Shown: positions 33,500-43,225, counted from the stretch's first letter. The stretch is DNA of 64,000 bases from Prosthecobacter gellanilyticus (GCF_007992435.1 NZ_BKAG01000009.1:62001-126000), one strand, 5' to 3'. Notes: generated by a model not told the origin, from the letters alone. Program-made: numbers and translations.

Positions 33500-35470
33500 T
33501 CACAAGTCGAGATCATTGGCCTTGGCCTTCTTTTTGGGCTTCGGCTTCGCGCTGTCTGGATGCAGGCCCGCCATGCGTGGCGTGATGGGGCGCACGGCCT
33601 TCCAATTGATGGCAGCAGGATGAACTGCGGTGAGCTTCTCGATGGCCTGCCAGTTCGCCTTTACCTGTGCGGCAATGCTTTCATCCTTCTTCTGCCAGTA
33701 GCGATCCATGAGGGTAATGGTCTCCACCATCATGCGCGTGTAGGTGAGGCCGGTCTGAATGAAGGCGACGCGTCTGGCATAGATGGAATCTGCTGGCGCG
33801 GCTGCTGCGGCGCGATCAAGCCTGGACTGGGCAGCGCTCAAGACGTCGGCGGTGTAGAGTTTCGGAAACTCGAACACTTCCGGCTCAAGGTTCTTCGCCG
33901 TGAAGGCCATGCGTTCTCTTTCGAGTGCTTCAAAATACTCGCGCACGGAATCTGCGGCGGGGCCGAATGCGCGCTGGTAGTAGTCCTTCAGGATCACATC
34001 CGCATCAGCCCCCGGATTCCAGACGAGCTGTGCCATCACATAATAAAGCGGTCCCTGAGTGGCCCAATGCTCCCACACACCATCAATGTAGATGCCCTCG
34101 CAGTGGGCGGCAGCCACATCTTTCAAGTCACGCACGGTTTGCGCGATGTGAATATCTGGCAGTCCCTGCTGCCAGCCTGCCGGGCTGCCGGTATTGGGCC
34201 GCCAGAGCATGGCTGGCACGATGCCTGACCAAGCCTCAAACTGCTGGCGATAAGTGTCCCCACGTGTCGAGCCACGATCCACCAGACCAGCGCGACCGAA
34301 AAAGTTGGCGACGATGGACATGATCACATTGTCCGCAGGCCGTGCCTTGACTGGTGCGGGACGCGAATGCCCGTAGCTGAGCATTAGCACGCGGTAATCT
34401 TTACCTGGATACTTTTGTTTTAGAAGCTCGCCGAGCTTGTTGGCAAAGGTCAAATCACGATCACTGGTGGCGGGACGCTTTTCGTTGTGCTTAAACCAAT
34501 TGAACACACGTGACTCGCCATCCGGATGATCCCAGGCTGAGCAGTTGGCGCAGACGCAATGGCCGCTGGACCAACTGTCGTTGGGTGAGGCATTGAAGAT
34601 CGTGAGGTGTGGATCGCTTTTGAGATCCTCTGCCACGCTCTCCAGCCATAGCTCCCATACCTTGGGATTACTCATGCAGAGCTTCGCCGTGCGTGGTGTC
34701 GGGAAGCCGCTGCGCGTGCCGTCTGGCTGCAGCGCGAAGATCTCGGGATGCTTGTCATGATACTTGTCCCACCAGTCAGCAAAGCCATGACCACCTTCGA
34801 TTGCGAAGGAGTCGAGTTGCAGACGCTGGAGCATCGTCCATTCGTGGGATGCGCCATAGCCTCGATTGCCAAGGCTTGAAAAATTAAACACGCCACCGCG
34901 AGAGCGGATCTGCGGGTGATGACGATGCTCCAGAGGTGTGCTGATCACGATGCGCTCGTTCTTCGGCACATCTTCGCCGAGCTCGCCAGGCCAAAACCAG
35001 CGCACACCGAGCTGATCTTGAAGAAATGTATACACGGCATTGATGGTGCCGTACTCCTGCTGCTTGCCTTTGATCACTCCTTCGCGAGTCTCGATGTCCA
35101 GTTTGGTCGGATCCCAGCGGTCACGACCGGCGATGACCACATGTTTTTCATTGGCCGTGATCAGTATCTCCTCAGGATGCTTGAACTCAAAGTCCGTATT
35201 GGGAAATAGAGGTTTGATGGCGGGTTGAAAGCCAATCCAGATGGCTCTCTCTGGAAGAGGTGAGGGCTCGCCTTCCTGGACGGCTGGCTTCTGACCACTG
35301 ATCTTGTTGATGTAACCTGCCAGCACGTTCGCGACCTCGCGTGTTCGTGGTGGAGCATCCTTGAAGACGATGATGGGGGGCGGTGCCACCTCCTTGGAAA
35401 CGAGCACGAATTCAGCGGCATGAAGCTGAGCAGCAAAGATCACCAGCAGCAGGGGGAGGCAGCTTTTCAT
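33500..35470 (-). CDS. DUF4838 protein (alpha-glucuronidase-like fold)
   Basis: A 656-residue exported protein (MKSCLPLLLVIFAAQLHA). Residues about 30-140 match the GH20/GH67-type N-terminal domain (REVANVLAGYINKISGQ), and the following ~280 residues match DUF4838, with the segment FNASPNDSWSSGHC.C..C typical of it, which has a TIM-barrel. A C-terminal helical part and a basic tail (KPKPKKKAKAND) end it. Family relatives act on uronic-acid or hexosamine glycans; activity is not proven. It stands 67 bp upstream of the pyruvyl transferase-like gene. Confidence 0.83.
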   Translation of the reverse strand: MKSCLPLLLVIFAAQLHAAEFVLVSKEVAPPPIIVFKDAPPRTREVANVLAGYINKISGQKPAVQEGEPSPLPERAIWIGFQPAIKPLFPNTDFEFKHPEEILITANEKHVVIAGRDRWDPTKLDIETREGVIKGKQQEYGTINAVYTFLQDQLGVRWFWPGELGEDVPKNERIVISTPLEHRHHPQIRSRGGVFNFSSLGNRGYGASHEWTMLQRLQLDSFAIEGGHGFADWWDKYHDKHPEIFALQPDGTRSGFPTPRTAKLCMSNPKVWELWLESVAEDLKSDPHLTIFNASPNDSWSSGHCVCANCSAWDHPDGESRVFNWFKHNEKRPATSDRDLTFANKLGELLKQKYPGKDYRVLMLSYGHSRPAPVKARPADNVIMSIVANFFGRAGLVDRGSTRGDTYRQQFEAWSGIVPAMLWRPNTGSPAGWQQGLPDIHIAQTVRDLKDVAAAHCEGIYIDGVWEHWATQGPLYYVMAQLVWNPGADADVILKDYYQRAFGPAADSVREYFEALERERMAFTAKNLEPEVFEFPKLYTADVLSAAQSRLDRAAAAAPADSIYARRVAFIQTGLTYTRMMVETITLMDRYWQKKDESIAAQVKANWQAIEKLTAVHPAAINWKAVRPITPRMAGLHPDSAKPKPKKKAKANDLDL

Positions 35471-35543
35471 AGGGTTGGTCCGAGCGAAACGATACAGAAC
35501 AAAAATCTTATCTGCTTTGTTCAACGACCTCATTCAAAGCCAC

Positions 35544-37139
35544 TCAATGACTGTGGCGGAGAACCTGACCTTGGCTGACGAGCTTGGTCTGCAATTCATC
35601 AACAGGCACTTTGCGCGGCTCGACTTTGTTTTGAATGGCCAGATGAGCCGCGACTCCTGCCGCTTGTCCCAGAGCCATCCAGGTTGGCTCCATGCGGATG
35701 CTGGAGAAGGCCACATGCGTGGTGCTGGCGGCGACGGGAACAATGAGGCCATCGATCTTCTCCGGGATCATGATGCGATACGGGATCTCGTAGGGACGTG
35801 TGATGTAGTCGAGCATGCCGAGATAGCCTTCCAGCACGATGGTGTCGGTGGGCTGGCGCTTGCGGGCAGGGAAGCTGTCGATGGGGAACTCGCCGACGGC
35901 GATGCTGTCCTCATGATGCTTCGGCTCCTGGCCTTTACCGGTGATGTCGTGCTCGGTGAGTGTGTATTCGCCGATGAGTCGGCGGCCTTCGCGCACATAG
36001 AGCTGCCAGGGAAAGTGAGCGTTGTCCGTGAACTCATCATTGGGCAGGTGCATCTCGTTCGCGAGCGCGCGATGCGCTTCCGGCACTTCGGGATCGTTTT
36101 GCAGGAACCAGAGCAAACCCAGCACGAGGCTGCGATGACGCTGGCGGATGCGCTCTCGCGTGGCTTCATCACCTTCGATGTAGCCGCGGTTCTCCTCACA
36201 GAAGGGGAAGGCCAGGGGACGGGGATTGATGTTCACGTCACACTTATTGTTGGGTATGTCCGCGACTGACAAAGCGCGCACCAGTGTGTCGAAATGCTTG
36301 GGATTGTAGCCACGACCGGCCTTGAAGACTCTCGGTCCCGCAAGACGGCCTGCTTTGAGATCATCAAAGTAACCGAGGTAGTCTTTGCGGTCATAACCTG
36401 CTGGCGGCTCGGTCATGCGCGCGGAGTTGGCGGCATCTTTGGTCAGGCAGAGACGATAGGTGTAGGCGGGCAGGCGGTCATCGGCCTCGCCAGTGCTGCC
36501 AGGAAGAAACTCATGAGCTTGGTAGTCGAAGTAAACGACACCGCCATGCGGCTCATCGAACTCCTGTTTTGATTCACGACCCAGGCGATACTTGGCGCCA
36601 GCAGCGGCATAAAGATCACCTTCATAGGTGGCATCCATGAAGACTCTGGCTTCGAGTTGTTTTTCGGTTCCGTCTTTGCGATTTACGATGGTGATGCCAC
36701 GCAGCTTGTTCTCATGGACTTGTGCTGATTTGAGCAGCCAGCCCTTCATGACATTGATCTTGGGCTCCTTGGCGATCATCGCCTCAAAGACCTTCTCCGC
36801 GACATGTGGCTCAGCATAGTAGCCGTCCTGGCAGAGCTTCGTGTTCTCATGCTCGGCACCGTAGGTCTTCACGTAGTGCCCCAGGACACCTGCGACGAAA
36901 TCTTTGAAGATGCCACCGATCATGGCGCGGTTCTCGATGTCACTTTTGCCGAGGCCGCTCGTGGTCATGCCACCGAGGTGCTGATGATGCTCCACCAGCG
37001 TGACCTCGTGCCCGAGGCGTGCTGCGGAAATCGCTGCCGCGATGCCTCCTGGCGTGCCGCCATAGATGACAACATCCTGAGCGGATGATCGGCCGACCAT
37101 GAGAACAAGGATGGTGAAAAGAGAGACGATCGTTCGCAT
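35544..37139 (-). CDS. Exported FAD-dependent oxidoreductase, second copy
   Basis: A 531-residue flavoprotein of the same class as the protein at 28833-30464, but clearly diverged. The chosen ATG gives the signal peptide MRTIVSLFTILVLMVGRSSA. The FAD-binding motif VIYGGTPGGIAAA is at 24-36, ATYEGD is near 175, and the C-terminal VAASTTHVAFSSIRMEPTWM segment is shared with its relative. Presence of two such proteins in the locus suggests that oxidation is a real step of the pathway. Confidence 0.85.
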   Translation of the reverse strand: MRTIVSLFTILVLMVGRSSAQDVVIYGGTPGGIAAAISAARLGHEVTLVEHHQHLGGMTTSGLGKSDIENRAMIGGIFKDFVAGVLGHYVKTYGAEHENTKLCQDGYYAEPHVAEKVFEAMIAKEPKINVMKGWLLKSAQVHENKLRGITIVNRKDGTEKQLEARVFMDATYEGDLYAAAGAKYRLGRESKQEFDEPHGGVVYFDYQAHEFLPGSTGEADDRLPAYTYRLCLTKDAANSARMTEPPAGYDRKDYLGYFDDLKAGRLAGPRVFKAGRGYNPKHFDTLVRALSVADIPNNKCDVNINPRPLAFPFCEENRGYIEGDEATRERIRQRHRSLVLGLLWFLQNDPEVPEAHRALANEMHLPNDEFTDNAHFPWQLYVREGRRLIGEYTLTEHDITGKGQEPKHHEDSIAVGEFPIDSFPARKRQPTDTIVLEGYLGMLDYITRPYEIPYRIMIPEKIDGLIVPVAASTTHVAFSSIRMEPTWMALGQAAGVAAHLAIQNKVEPRKVPVDELQTKLVSQGQVLRHSH

Positions 37140-37157
37140 CACTTTAGAGATAGAGAA

Positions 37158-37183
37158 GCCGCGAAGGAACGGTCCTTCGCGGC
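37158..37183 (-). terminator. Rho-independent terminator-like hairpin
   Basis: Perfect 11-bp arms GCCGCGAAGGA / TCCTTCGCGGC with loop ACGG. On the reverse strand it lies just after the Gfo/Idh/MocA gene and is followed by TTCTCTATCTCT, so it may end that transcript or reduce read-through into the FAD-oxidoreductase gene. On the forward strand no T-rich tail follows. Confidence 0.55.
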
Positions 37184-37203
37184 TCGCAATGATACACGGG
37201 TGG

Positions 37204-38643
37204 TTAGGCAAGCTTGTAGCAATCTGCCCACTCGGCGCGTGGAGCAGGGCCGGAGAGACGAGCATTGGCTTCCTCGTTGCCGATGAAGCGCTTGGTGGCA
37301 GGATCGAACTTCAGATCGACATTCAGATACTCGGCGATGGTGCCCAGGTTCAGCACTTGAGTGAGCAGGCCGGAGACACTGAAAGGTGATTCGGTGGTGC
37401 CATTCCCCAGGCAGGCCTGGATGAAGCTTTCGTAGTGGCTGTACTTCGGCGGATGGAGAGCCATGGTGTCCTTGTTCTCTACCATCTTGGCTCGCGGATA
37501 GATCTGTGAATGACGGTCGTGCGAGCCGCGCTGGACGAGGTAGTCACCCTGCTTGCGATGCAGGAGGGAGCCGGTGTTGCCGGGATTCGGGATGAAGACT
37601 TTGCCGTCCGCACCGGGGTCGCCGAACTTTTCCGGGATCTCGATCTTGGTATCGCCACCGGCTTTCCAGTGCAGTTCCACGGCGGGCATCTTTTCGCCGC
37701 GCTCAGGGAACTCGAAACGGATGTCGGAGTACAGCGGATAGGCGATCTGATTGTAGTCTCCGAGCGCGAGAGGCGTGATGCGAGTGGGCAGGCCGAGCTT
37801 CAGATGATGATGGGCGAAATCGATGATGTGCGCGCCCCAGTCGCCAAACATGCCGCCGCCATACAGATGGAAGCCGCGCCAGTTGAAGGGGTGGTACATT
37901 TTGCTGAAGGGTTTTACTTCTTGCGGGCCGCACCAGAGGTCCCAGTTGAGCGATTGGGGCTTCGGTTCTTCGGTCGGATAGCCTTTCACCTTGGCGCGCT
38001 CCTCCGCGTTCATGAACCAGAGGGAAGGGGACTTCCACGCATCGATCTTCACAATGTCATCCACGAGGCCTGCGGCGAGCATCTGCTTAAACTGCTCGGC
38101 TCCAGCGGAGGTGTGGCCTTGATTGCCCATCTGAGTGACCACCTTGAATTTCTTCTCGGCGCGCATGAGGATCTCCGCCTCTTCAAAGGTGTGCGTCAGA
38201 GGCTTCTCCACATACACATGCTTGCCCAGGGCCATGGCGCTGATGGCGGCGGTGAAGTGGGTGTGGTCGGGGGTGACCACGCTGACGGCATCGATGTCCT
38301 TGCCCATCTTGTCCAGCATCTCGCGGAAGTCGCCGAAGCGCTTCACGTCGGGGAAGGCGCCCAGGTTTTTCTCGATGCCTTTGCCCATGGCAAAGTCCAC
38401 ATCTGTGAAGGCCACTGGCACCGCGAAACCTGCTGCGGTGAGTCCAGGAATCACACTGCCGGCACGGCCACCGATGCCGACGCAGCCGAGATTGATGCGG
38501 CGGCTTGGTGGCAGCTTGGGATTGTCCGCCGCGCGTGCGCTGGTGAGATAGGCGGGGATGAAATTAAAGCCGAGGCCTGCGGCGACGGATTGCTTGACGA
38601 AACGGCGACGGGATGAGCTTGGGGCTGCTTCAGGGGTTTTCAT
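37204..38643 (-). CDS. Tat-exported Gfo/Idh/MocA-family oxidoreductase
   Basis: A 479-residue NAD(P)-dependent oxidoreductase of the Gfo/Idh/MocA family. The Tat signal (SSRRRFVKQSV at 10-20) directs export in folded form with cofactor. The Rossmann motif GCVGIGGRAG is at 53-62, and the catalytic EKP is E146-K147-P148. The C-terminal domain is consistent with the family. Exported members with bound cofactor, such as glucose-fructose oxidoreductase and alpha-N-acetylgalactosaminidases of GH109, include oxidoreductases and retaining glycosidases; the latter is a real alternative here. Confidence 0.87.
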   Translation of the reverse strand: MKTPEAAPSSSRRRFVKQSVAAGLGFNFIPAYLTSARAADNPKLPPSRRINLGCVGIGGRAGSVIPGLTAAGFAVPVAFTDVDFAMGKGIEKNLGAFPDVKRFGDFREMLDKMGKDIDAVSVVTPDHTHFTAAISAMALGKHVYVEKPLTHTFEEAEILMRAEKKFKVVTQMGNQGHTSAGAEQFKQMLAAGLVDDIVKIDAWKSPSLWFMNAEERAKVKGYPTEEPKPQSLNWDLWCGPQEVKPFSKMYHPFNWRGFHLYGGGMFGDWGAHIIDFAHHHLKLGLPTRITPLALGDYNQIAYPLYSDIRFEFPERGEKMPAVELHWKAGGDTKIEIPEKFGDPGADGKVFIPNPGNTGSLLHRKQGDYLVQRGSHDRHSQIYPRAKMVENKDTMALHPPKYSHYESFIQACLGNGTTESPFSVSGLLTQVLNLGTIAEYLNVDLKFDPATKRFIGNEEANARLSGPAPRAEWADCYKLA

Positions 38644-38681
38644 GGTTCAGTGAGAAAGAGGAAAAGAGAATCAGGGTAGGT

Positions 38682-38704
38682 TTCTGGCAGAAAAAACGCC
38701 AGAA
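38682..38704 (-). terminator. Weak hairpin downstream of the LamG-like gene
   Basis: TTCTGGC / GCCAGAA, 7-bp arms with a 9-base loop that is A-rich on the forward strand. It lies in the 81-bp gap after the DUF1080/LamG-like gene on the reverse strand. No long T run follows, so a terminator role is uncertain. Confidence 0.22.
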
Positions 38705-38724
38705 GATAAGGCGGGCGCCAAGGA

Positions 38725-39402
38725 TCAAGACTTTGGTCTCGCGCTCCAGAGGGTGAGATTGCGGAACTGTGCGCCTTCGGCCTTCGCGACCATGCCGACA
38801 CGGCCTTTGCGATCCTTGAAACGCTCGTGGGTGGCTTCGAGCACGTGGTCGTCAATGCGGGCCATGAACTTGTCACCGCAGACTTCGAGGATGATGCAGT
38901 GCCAGGTGTTGGGATCGAGCTTCACCTCGATCTTCTTCAGTTCCTCGCGCCTTGTCTCCTTGGCGATGCCGCTCATCTTTTGAATCCAGATGGCGGTGGG
39001 CGTGATGACCACGCGACCCTGGTGATGGTTAGGCTGGTGATTGTCACGGAAGACGAAACCAATCTGTGGTGAGGCGCCAAGCTTGAACTCGCCGGTGAGG
39101 ACAAGGTCGCCGAGATCCACCAGATGCTCACAGACGGCTTCATGACCATTGGGACGTTTCTCGCTCGGGGCTTCTTGAAGGGCATAGGCAGCACCACCCT
39201 TGATGCTCCAGGTGCCAATGCCTGCGCGCCACCCGTCTGTGCCGGGTTGCTTTTCTTTGGCGAAGGATTCTGGGCGGTCGAACTTCTCGACGGCGATCAG
39301 CTGATCTGGCTGGCAGATCAGGGTGGCTGGAGGTGCAGGCGTGTCTGCGAATGCCGGGATAATTTGAGCAAGAATCGCGATCAGGAGAGGTGTGATTTTC
39401 AT
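38725..39402 (-). CDS. Exported DUF1080/LamG-like protein
   Basis: A 225-residue protein with signal peptide MKITPLLIAILAQIIPAFA. The rest is a single jelly-roll fold of the DUF1080 / 3-keto-disaccharide hydrolase or LamG type: TWSIKGGAAYAL, FVFRDNH, WHCIILEVCGDKFMARIDDHV and GMVAKAEGAQFRNLTL are characteristic. Proteins of this type are abundant in PVC genomes and may bind or cleave glycans. It is 81 bp upstream of the Gfo/Idh gene, in the same direction. Confidence 0.78.
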   Translation of the reverse strand: MKITPLLIAILAQIIPAFADTPAPPATLICQPDQLIAVEKFDRPESFAKEKQPGTDGWRAGIGTWSIKGGAAYALQEAPSEKRPNGHEAVCEHLVDLGDLVLTGEFKLGASPQIGFVFRDNHQPNHHQGRVVITPTAIWIQKMSGIAKETRREELKKIEVKLDPNTWHCIILEVCGDKFMARIDDHVLEATHERFKDRKGRVGMVAKAEGAQFRNLTLWSARPKS

Positions 39403-39426
39403 TCGTGTTCAGGTTGGGGACAAATC

Positions 39427-40683
39427 TCACGGAGTGAGCATCTGATGGCGGCGTGCTTTCCAGTAAGCGGCAAGGTGGTAGATGATGCCGCAACTGGAGT
39501 TATGCTGGTAATCGAAGTGGGCGATGAGGTCTTTCAACGCTGTCTGCTCTTCACTCGAGAGAGTGCCGGCCTCGCCCATGAGCAGGATGAGGCTGGACTC
39601 ACCGGCCTCGCGTGTGAGATGCCAGATTTCGCGATAAGGTCCCCACTGTGGATTGGGGTAACCTTTTTGGTTCTTCCACACCGGGACTTTCCGCCAGTCG
39701 GGGCCGAGCATCAGCATCTCTTCAGGAGTCTTCTTGGCCAGGCTTGAGAGCACGCTCTTGAAGCGCTTGGCGGCCAGTTGACGCACATACTTCATGCGTT
39801 CGAGGATAGTGGCCTTCAATGCAGCATCAGGTTCTAAGGCATGCAGCACTTCCAATGAGCACTGCATCTGCAAGAGGGCATAGGCGGGCTTTTGCTCGCC
39901 GGGGTTGGCGGATTGGGCGATGGCATCAGCGGCATACTTTCTCCACTGCTCGCGGTAGCGTTCGTTGCGGGTCACGTCCCAGGCTGCGGCGTAGATCATG
40001 GGGAGTCGCGCGGCTTCGTGGGGCTGCACGTTCCACATGCGGCAGATGCCGAGCGGGCAGCGCTGGCCATCGGCGCGGCAGAAGTCATAGTCGTTCTCTG
40101 GTGTGACGAACTCGATCATGCGCTCGGCCACATCGGCGAGGACGCTTTGGATCTGCTTCTTCGCGGCCTCATCGGGCAGCGGGCTGTGATAGTATTGCCA
40201 GAGGCCGTGGGCGAGGTGTGTGACCTGATCTCGGGATGAGTTGATATAAGTGCTCCTGGCATCTTCTGGGCACACATTGCGGGCCACAAAGCCGCGCACG
40301 CCGTGGACGGTCACGCATCGCTGCAAGCCCTGGAACACAGCAGCGGCTTTCTCGCGCAGTGATTCGTCTTTCGTGACTGCGAAGCGATCACAGAGAAGGC
40401 TTAGCATGGCACCACCGAGGATGGCGCCGTCTTCCATTCCGGTGCTGTAGCCACAGGGATTGGGATACTGGCGCTTCACCTCTTCGGCGGTGGGCAGATG
40501 AGACTGCTCCTTGCCCTTTTCATAGCTGCTGAGGTAGTCGCCAAAGGTCTGGACCTTGGGAAGATAGAAACGGTTCCAGGTGACATTCCAGGCTTGCTCG
40601 ATGTTCGTGGATGCATCGTCGGCCCTTGAAGCAGAACCGATGAGGGCTGCTGCGAGGATGAGAAGGATGAGTTGAGGCTTCAT
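39427..40683 (-). CDS. Exported helical-toroid protein, glycoside-hydrolase-like
   Basis: A 418-residue protein with signal peptide MKPQLILLILAAALIGSASRA. The mature sequence is almost all helical with repeating aromatic patterns (YSTGMEDGAILGGAMLSLL, QVTHLAHGLWQYYHS, RLPMIYAAAWDVT, SSLILLMGEAG), as in six-hairpin glycosidase folds. I cannot name a GH family, and no catalytic pair can be pinned down. It lies 24 bp before the LamG-like gene and 36 bp after the sialidase-like gene. Confidence 0.7.
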   Translation of the reverse strand: MKPQLILLILAAALIGSASRADDASTNIEQAWNVTWNRFYLPKVQTFGDYLSSYEKGKEQSHLPTAEEVKRQYPNPCGYSTGMEDGAILGGAMLSLLCDRFAVTKDESLREKAAAVFQGLQRCVTVHGVRGFVARNVCPEDARSTYINSSRDQVTHLAHGLWQYYHSPLPDEAAKKQIQSVLADVAERMIEFVTPENDYDFCRADGQRCPLGICRMWNVQPHEAARLPMIYAAAWDVTRNERYREQWRKYAADAIAQSANPGEQKPAYALLQMQCSLEVLHALEPDAALKATILERMKYVRQLAAKRFKSVLSSLAKKTPEEMLMLGPDWRKVPVWKNQKGYPNPQWGPYREIWHLTREAGESSLILLMGEAGTLSSEEQTALKDLIAHFDYQHNSSCGIIYHLAAYWKARRHQMLTP

Positions 40684-40719
40684 GCAGATGAATGATGGAG
40701 CCTCGATTGCCCATGGAAG

Positions 40720-41913
40720 CTACTTGAGCAAGGGCGCGGAAGGCATCTGTGTGGCATCTACATCGCTCAGCTTCACCTTCAGCACCTCGACGGACTGCTT
40801 GCCACCGGCAAAGGCGATGTAGAGGGAGCCTTCGTGCTCGATGACGTGCGGGTAGTCGATGTGACGGTCGCCGACCAGGTAGAGCATCTTGGTGAAGACG
40901 AGGCCATCGGGACTGACGGAAAGGGTGAGGGGATCGCGCTTCTTCGGGTTGGGGTTGGAGACAAGCACGTAGCGGCCATCACTGAGATGCAGGCCGCTGA
41001 TCTTGGAGGTCGCGTCAGGGAAGTTGGTCTTCACGGGCTTGCTCCAGGTGCGGCCATCATCGGTGGAGAAGGCGCGATAAAGGAAACCGCTGCGGCGGTT
41101 GTCGCGGAAGACGGCGGCGAGGTTGTTGTCTGGCAGGATCCACCAATCAGGCTCCTCGGCTTTCAGTTCGGAAGCGGTGCCGAGCACGGGGAAGGACTGC
41201 CAATCATCAAGTGACTTCACACCGCCAACGATGAAGTGCACGCCGGTGTCCTTGTAGTCATGCATGCGGCGGGACATCATCCAGTTGCCGGTGCGCAGCT
41301 TGAGGGGAGGGAAGTTGTTGATGGCGTTTTTATACACCACGCCTGCGTCTTCCCAGGTGTTGTCTTTGGTTAGGCGGAAGGCGCGAAGTTCGAGGCTCTT
41401 TCCGAAGAAGCCGGCGGCTTCGTCCAGAGAAGCGAGGGCCAGAAGCTCGCCCTCGCGCTTCCAGAAGCCGCGCGAGATGTAGCGCATGCCGTTGTCCTTG
41501 CGAGTACCGTAGTAGGGCGATTCGGGGCCTGAGTTCGGTGGAATGGGGGTGAGATACTTGGACTCGCTCCACTTCAGGCCATCGGGGCTGGTGGCATACT
41601 TCACTCGCTGGCCCACGCGATCCTCGATGCCGGGGCCATCACTCCACATGGCCCAGAACTGGCCGTTGTGATGCACGAGGTAGTTGTGCTGGTTCACGCC
41701 GCCGCCCTTTTTGTTGAGCTTGTCGGTCGGGCTGCCTTTGGCACGCACATCATTGACCACAGCGTGCTCGCTTGGCACGCGGGGAAGCTTGGTGAAGTCG
41801 AGTTGATGCGGATCTGATGGCAGCCATGCTCCGGAGAGCATGACTGGTGATTCTGCATCTGGCGCTGCCTGGCAGGCCGTGGTGACGAGCAAAAGCAGCG
41901 CGAGGAATCTCAT
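40720..41913 (-). CDS. Exported sialidase-superfamily protein
   Basis: A 397-residue protein with signal peptide MRFLALLLLVTTACQA. Asp-box-like turns STDDGRTWSK and SPDGLKWSES (without the glycine-rich core) and the repeating blade pattern place it with the sialidase/exo-alpha-sialidase superfamily. It contains the block NQHNYLVHHNGQFWAMWSDG near the start of the first blade. It is 4 bp downstream of the SGNH hydrolase gene, indicating tight coupling. Confidence 0.78.
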   Translation of the reverse strand: MRFLALLLLVTTACQAAPDAESPVMLSGAWLPSDPHQLDFTKLPRVPSEHAVVNDVRAKGSPTDKLNKKGGGVNQHNYLVHHNGQFWAMWSDGPGIEDRVGQRVKYATSPDGLKWSESKYLTPIPPNSGPESPYYGTRKDNGMRYISRGFWKREGELLALASLDEAAGFFGKSLELRAFRLTKDNTWEDAGVVYKNAINNFPPLKLRTGNWMMSRRMHDYKDTGVHFIVGGVKSLDDWQSFPVLGTASELKAEEPDWWILPDNNLAAVFRDNRRSGFLYRAFSTDDGRTWSKPVKTNFPDATSKISGLHLSDGRYVLVSNPNPKKRDPLTLSVSPDGLVFTKMLYLVGDRHIDYPHVIEHEGSLYIAFAGGKQSVEVLKVKLSDVDATQMPSAPLLK

Positions 41914-41917
41914 GGGA

Positions 41918-43150
41918 TTACTTGAGGGATTCGACTTTGATCGTGTGCTTCACTGGCACGAGCTTGGCGTGGGCATCCACATCCAGCTTCTCCTGCTTGG
42001 CCATCATCTTCTGCTTCAGCGTGTTCAGTGCGGTGGCGAACTCAGGGTCATCCTTTGCATCATTGGCGAAGTTACGGAAGTTGGTGATCATGGCTTTGAT
42101 CATTGGGGTCTCGTAGGCCTGCTTGGCACTCACGGCGGTCGCGAGTTTGATGAAGGGTGCATCAAATGGAGACTTGGTGAACTCGGCGGCGAGGTTGATG
42201 CCGGTGGTGAGTTGCTCCTTGGTGAACTCTTTTGTTTCAGTGCCCCAAGTCACTTTGGCTTTGGCAGCTTCGAGGTTCTTCACGCGCAGGGTGTAGCGGT
42301 TCAGCTCTTCATTGAATTTGCAGAACTCGGTGATCTTGCGGGTTTCTGGCTCGAGATAGAAGGGCCACTTGCTGCTTTCGATCTCAGCGGTGCCTTTGCT
42401 GCCGCTGACGGTGTGGCCTTCACTGCCTGTGCTGGCGCCGGTCATGTCGACGGTGATTTCGCCGATGTTGCCATCGAGGCCTAGGCCTTTGAGGAAAGCG
42501 GCTGCCATGAGCAGATGGCCATTCGCACCGGGATGCACACCATCGCGACCGCCAACGTCGTAATCGGCACCGAGCTTGGCCTTGGCAGGGCCCATGGCGT
42601 TGATCATCTCGGCATGCACATCGGCAAAGGCCGTTTGAAACTCGGTGGCGAGCTTGCGGTCGACGTCGCGAAGGTGGGCGAGGTTGTCGTTGTACTGATC
42701 CGCTGTGGCGCTCTGCTTCACGAACCAGCGCGTGTCCACAGCACCGGGTGAGCCTGCCACGATGTTCTTCACGCCGACTTCCTTGAGCTTGGTCAGCACG
42801 AGGCGCATCCACTTCTCGTAGTTCGCGCCGATGCTGGGATCATAGGGCACATAGCGACCATCATTCATGCCGTAGCAGGTGGTGGCTACGGTGGGCTTGA
42901 AGACGTCGAGGTCGTTTTCAAGTCGCTGGCTGAATCCTTGTGCGGTCTCGCCGCTCCAGCCGAACTGGAAGCATTTGATGTCTTGGCGGCCGGTGCAGGC
43001 GAGCAGGTAGGTCTCGATGAAACGCGAGTACAGCTTCTGCTCCGTGATCGAGTCACCGATGATGGCGACGCGGGAATTCGGCGGAAGCTGTGTCTCGGCG
43101 AAGACAGGCAGCGAAAGCAGGAGGGAGGCGAAAAGATGGCGGAGATGCAT
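41918..43150 (-). CDS. Exported SGNH/GDSL hydrolase
   Basis: A 410-residue protein with signal peptide MHLRHLFASLLLSLPVFA. Family blocks are clear: GDSITE (nucleophile S34, block I), a Gly in FQFGWSGET (block II), YGMNDG (block III) and DGVHPGANGH with H206 (block V). These enzymes remove acyl groups such as acetyl from carbohydrates. The C-terminal ~170 residues form an extra beta/helical part. It is probably co-translated with the sialidase-like gene 4 bp away. Confidence 0.87.
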   Translation of the reverse strand: MHLRHLFASLLLSLPVFAETQLPPNSRVAIIGDSITEQKLYSRFIETYLLACTGRQDIKCFQFGWSGETAQGFSQRLENDLDVFKPTVATTCYGMNDGRYVPYDPSIGANYEKWMRLVLTKLKEVGVKNIVAGSPGAVDTRWFVKQSATADQYNDNLAHLRDVDRKLATEFQTAFADVHAEMINAMGPAKAKLGADYDVGGRDGVHPGANGHLLMAAAFLKGLGLDGNIGEITVDMTGASTGSEGHTVSGSKGTAEIESSKWPFYLEPETRKITEFCKFNEELNRYTLRVKNLEAAKAKVTWGTETKEFTKEQLTTGINLAAEFTKSPFDAPFIKLATAVSAKQAYETPMIKAMITNFRNFANDAKDDPEFATALNTLKQKMMAKQEKLDVDAHAKLVPVKHTIKVESLK

Positions 43151-43225
43151 GGTGGAGTGCCTTCTTACGTGGATGAAATCATCCCTCTATGTGAATTCGC
43201 TGCCCAGACTCTGATATCTCAGTTG

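Noticed and set aside
37510..38616. 368-codon open frame opposite the Gfo/Idh/MocA gene
   Set aside because: It mirrors a gene with Tat signal, Rossmann motif and EKP motif; the antisense product has no recognisable fold.
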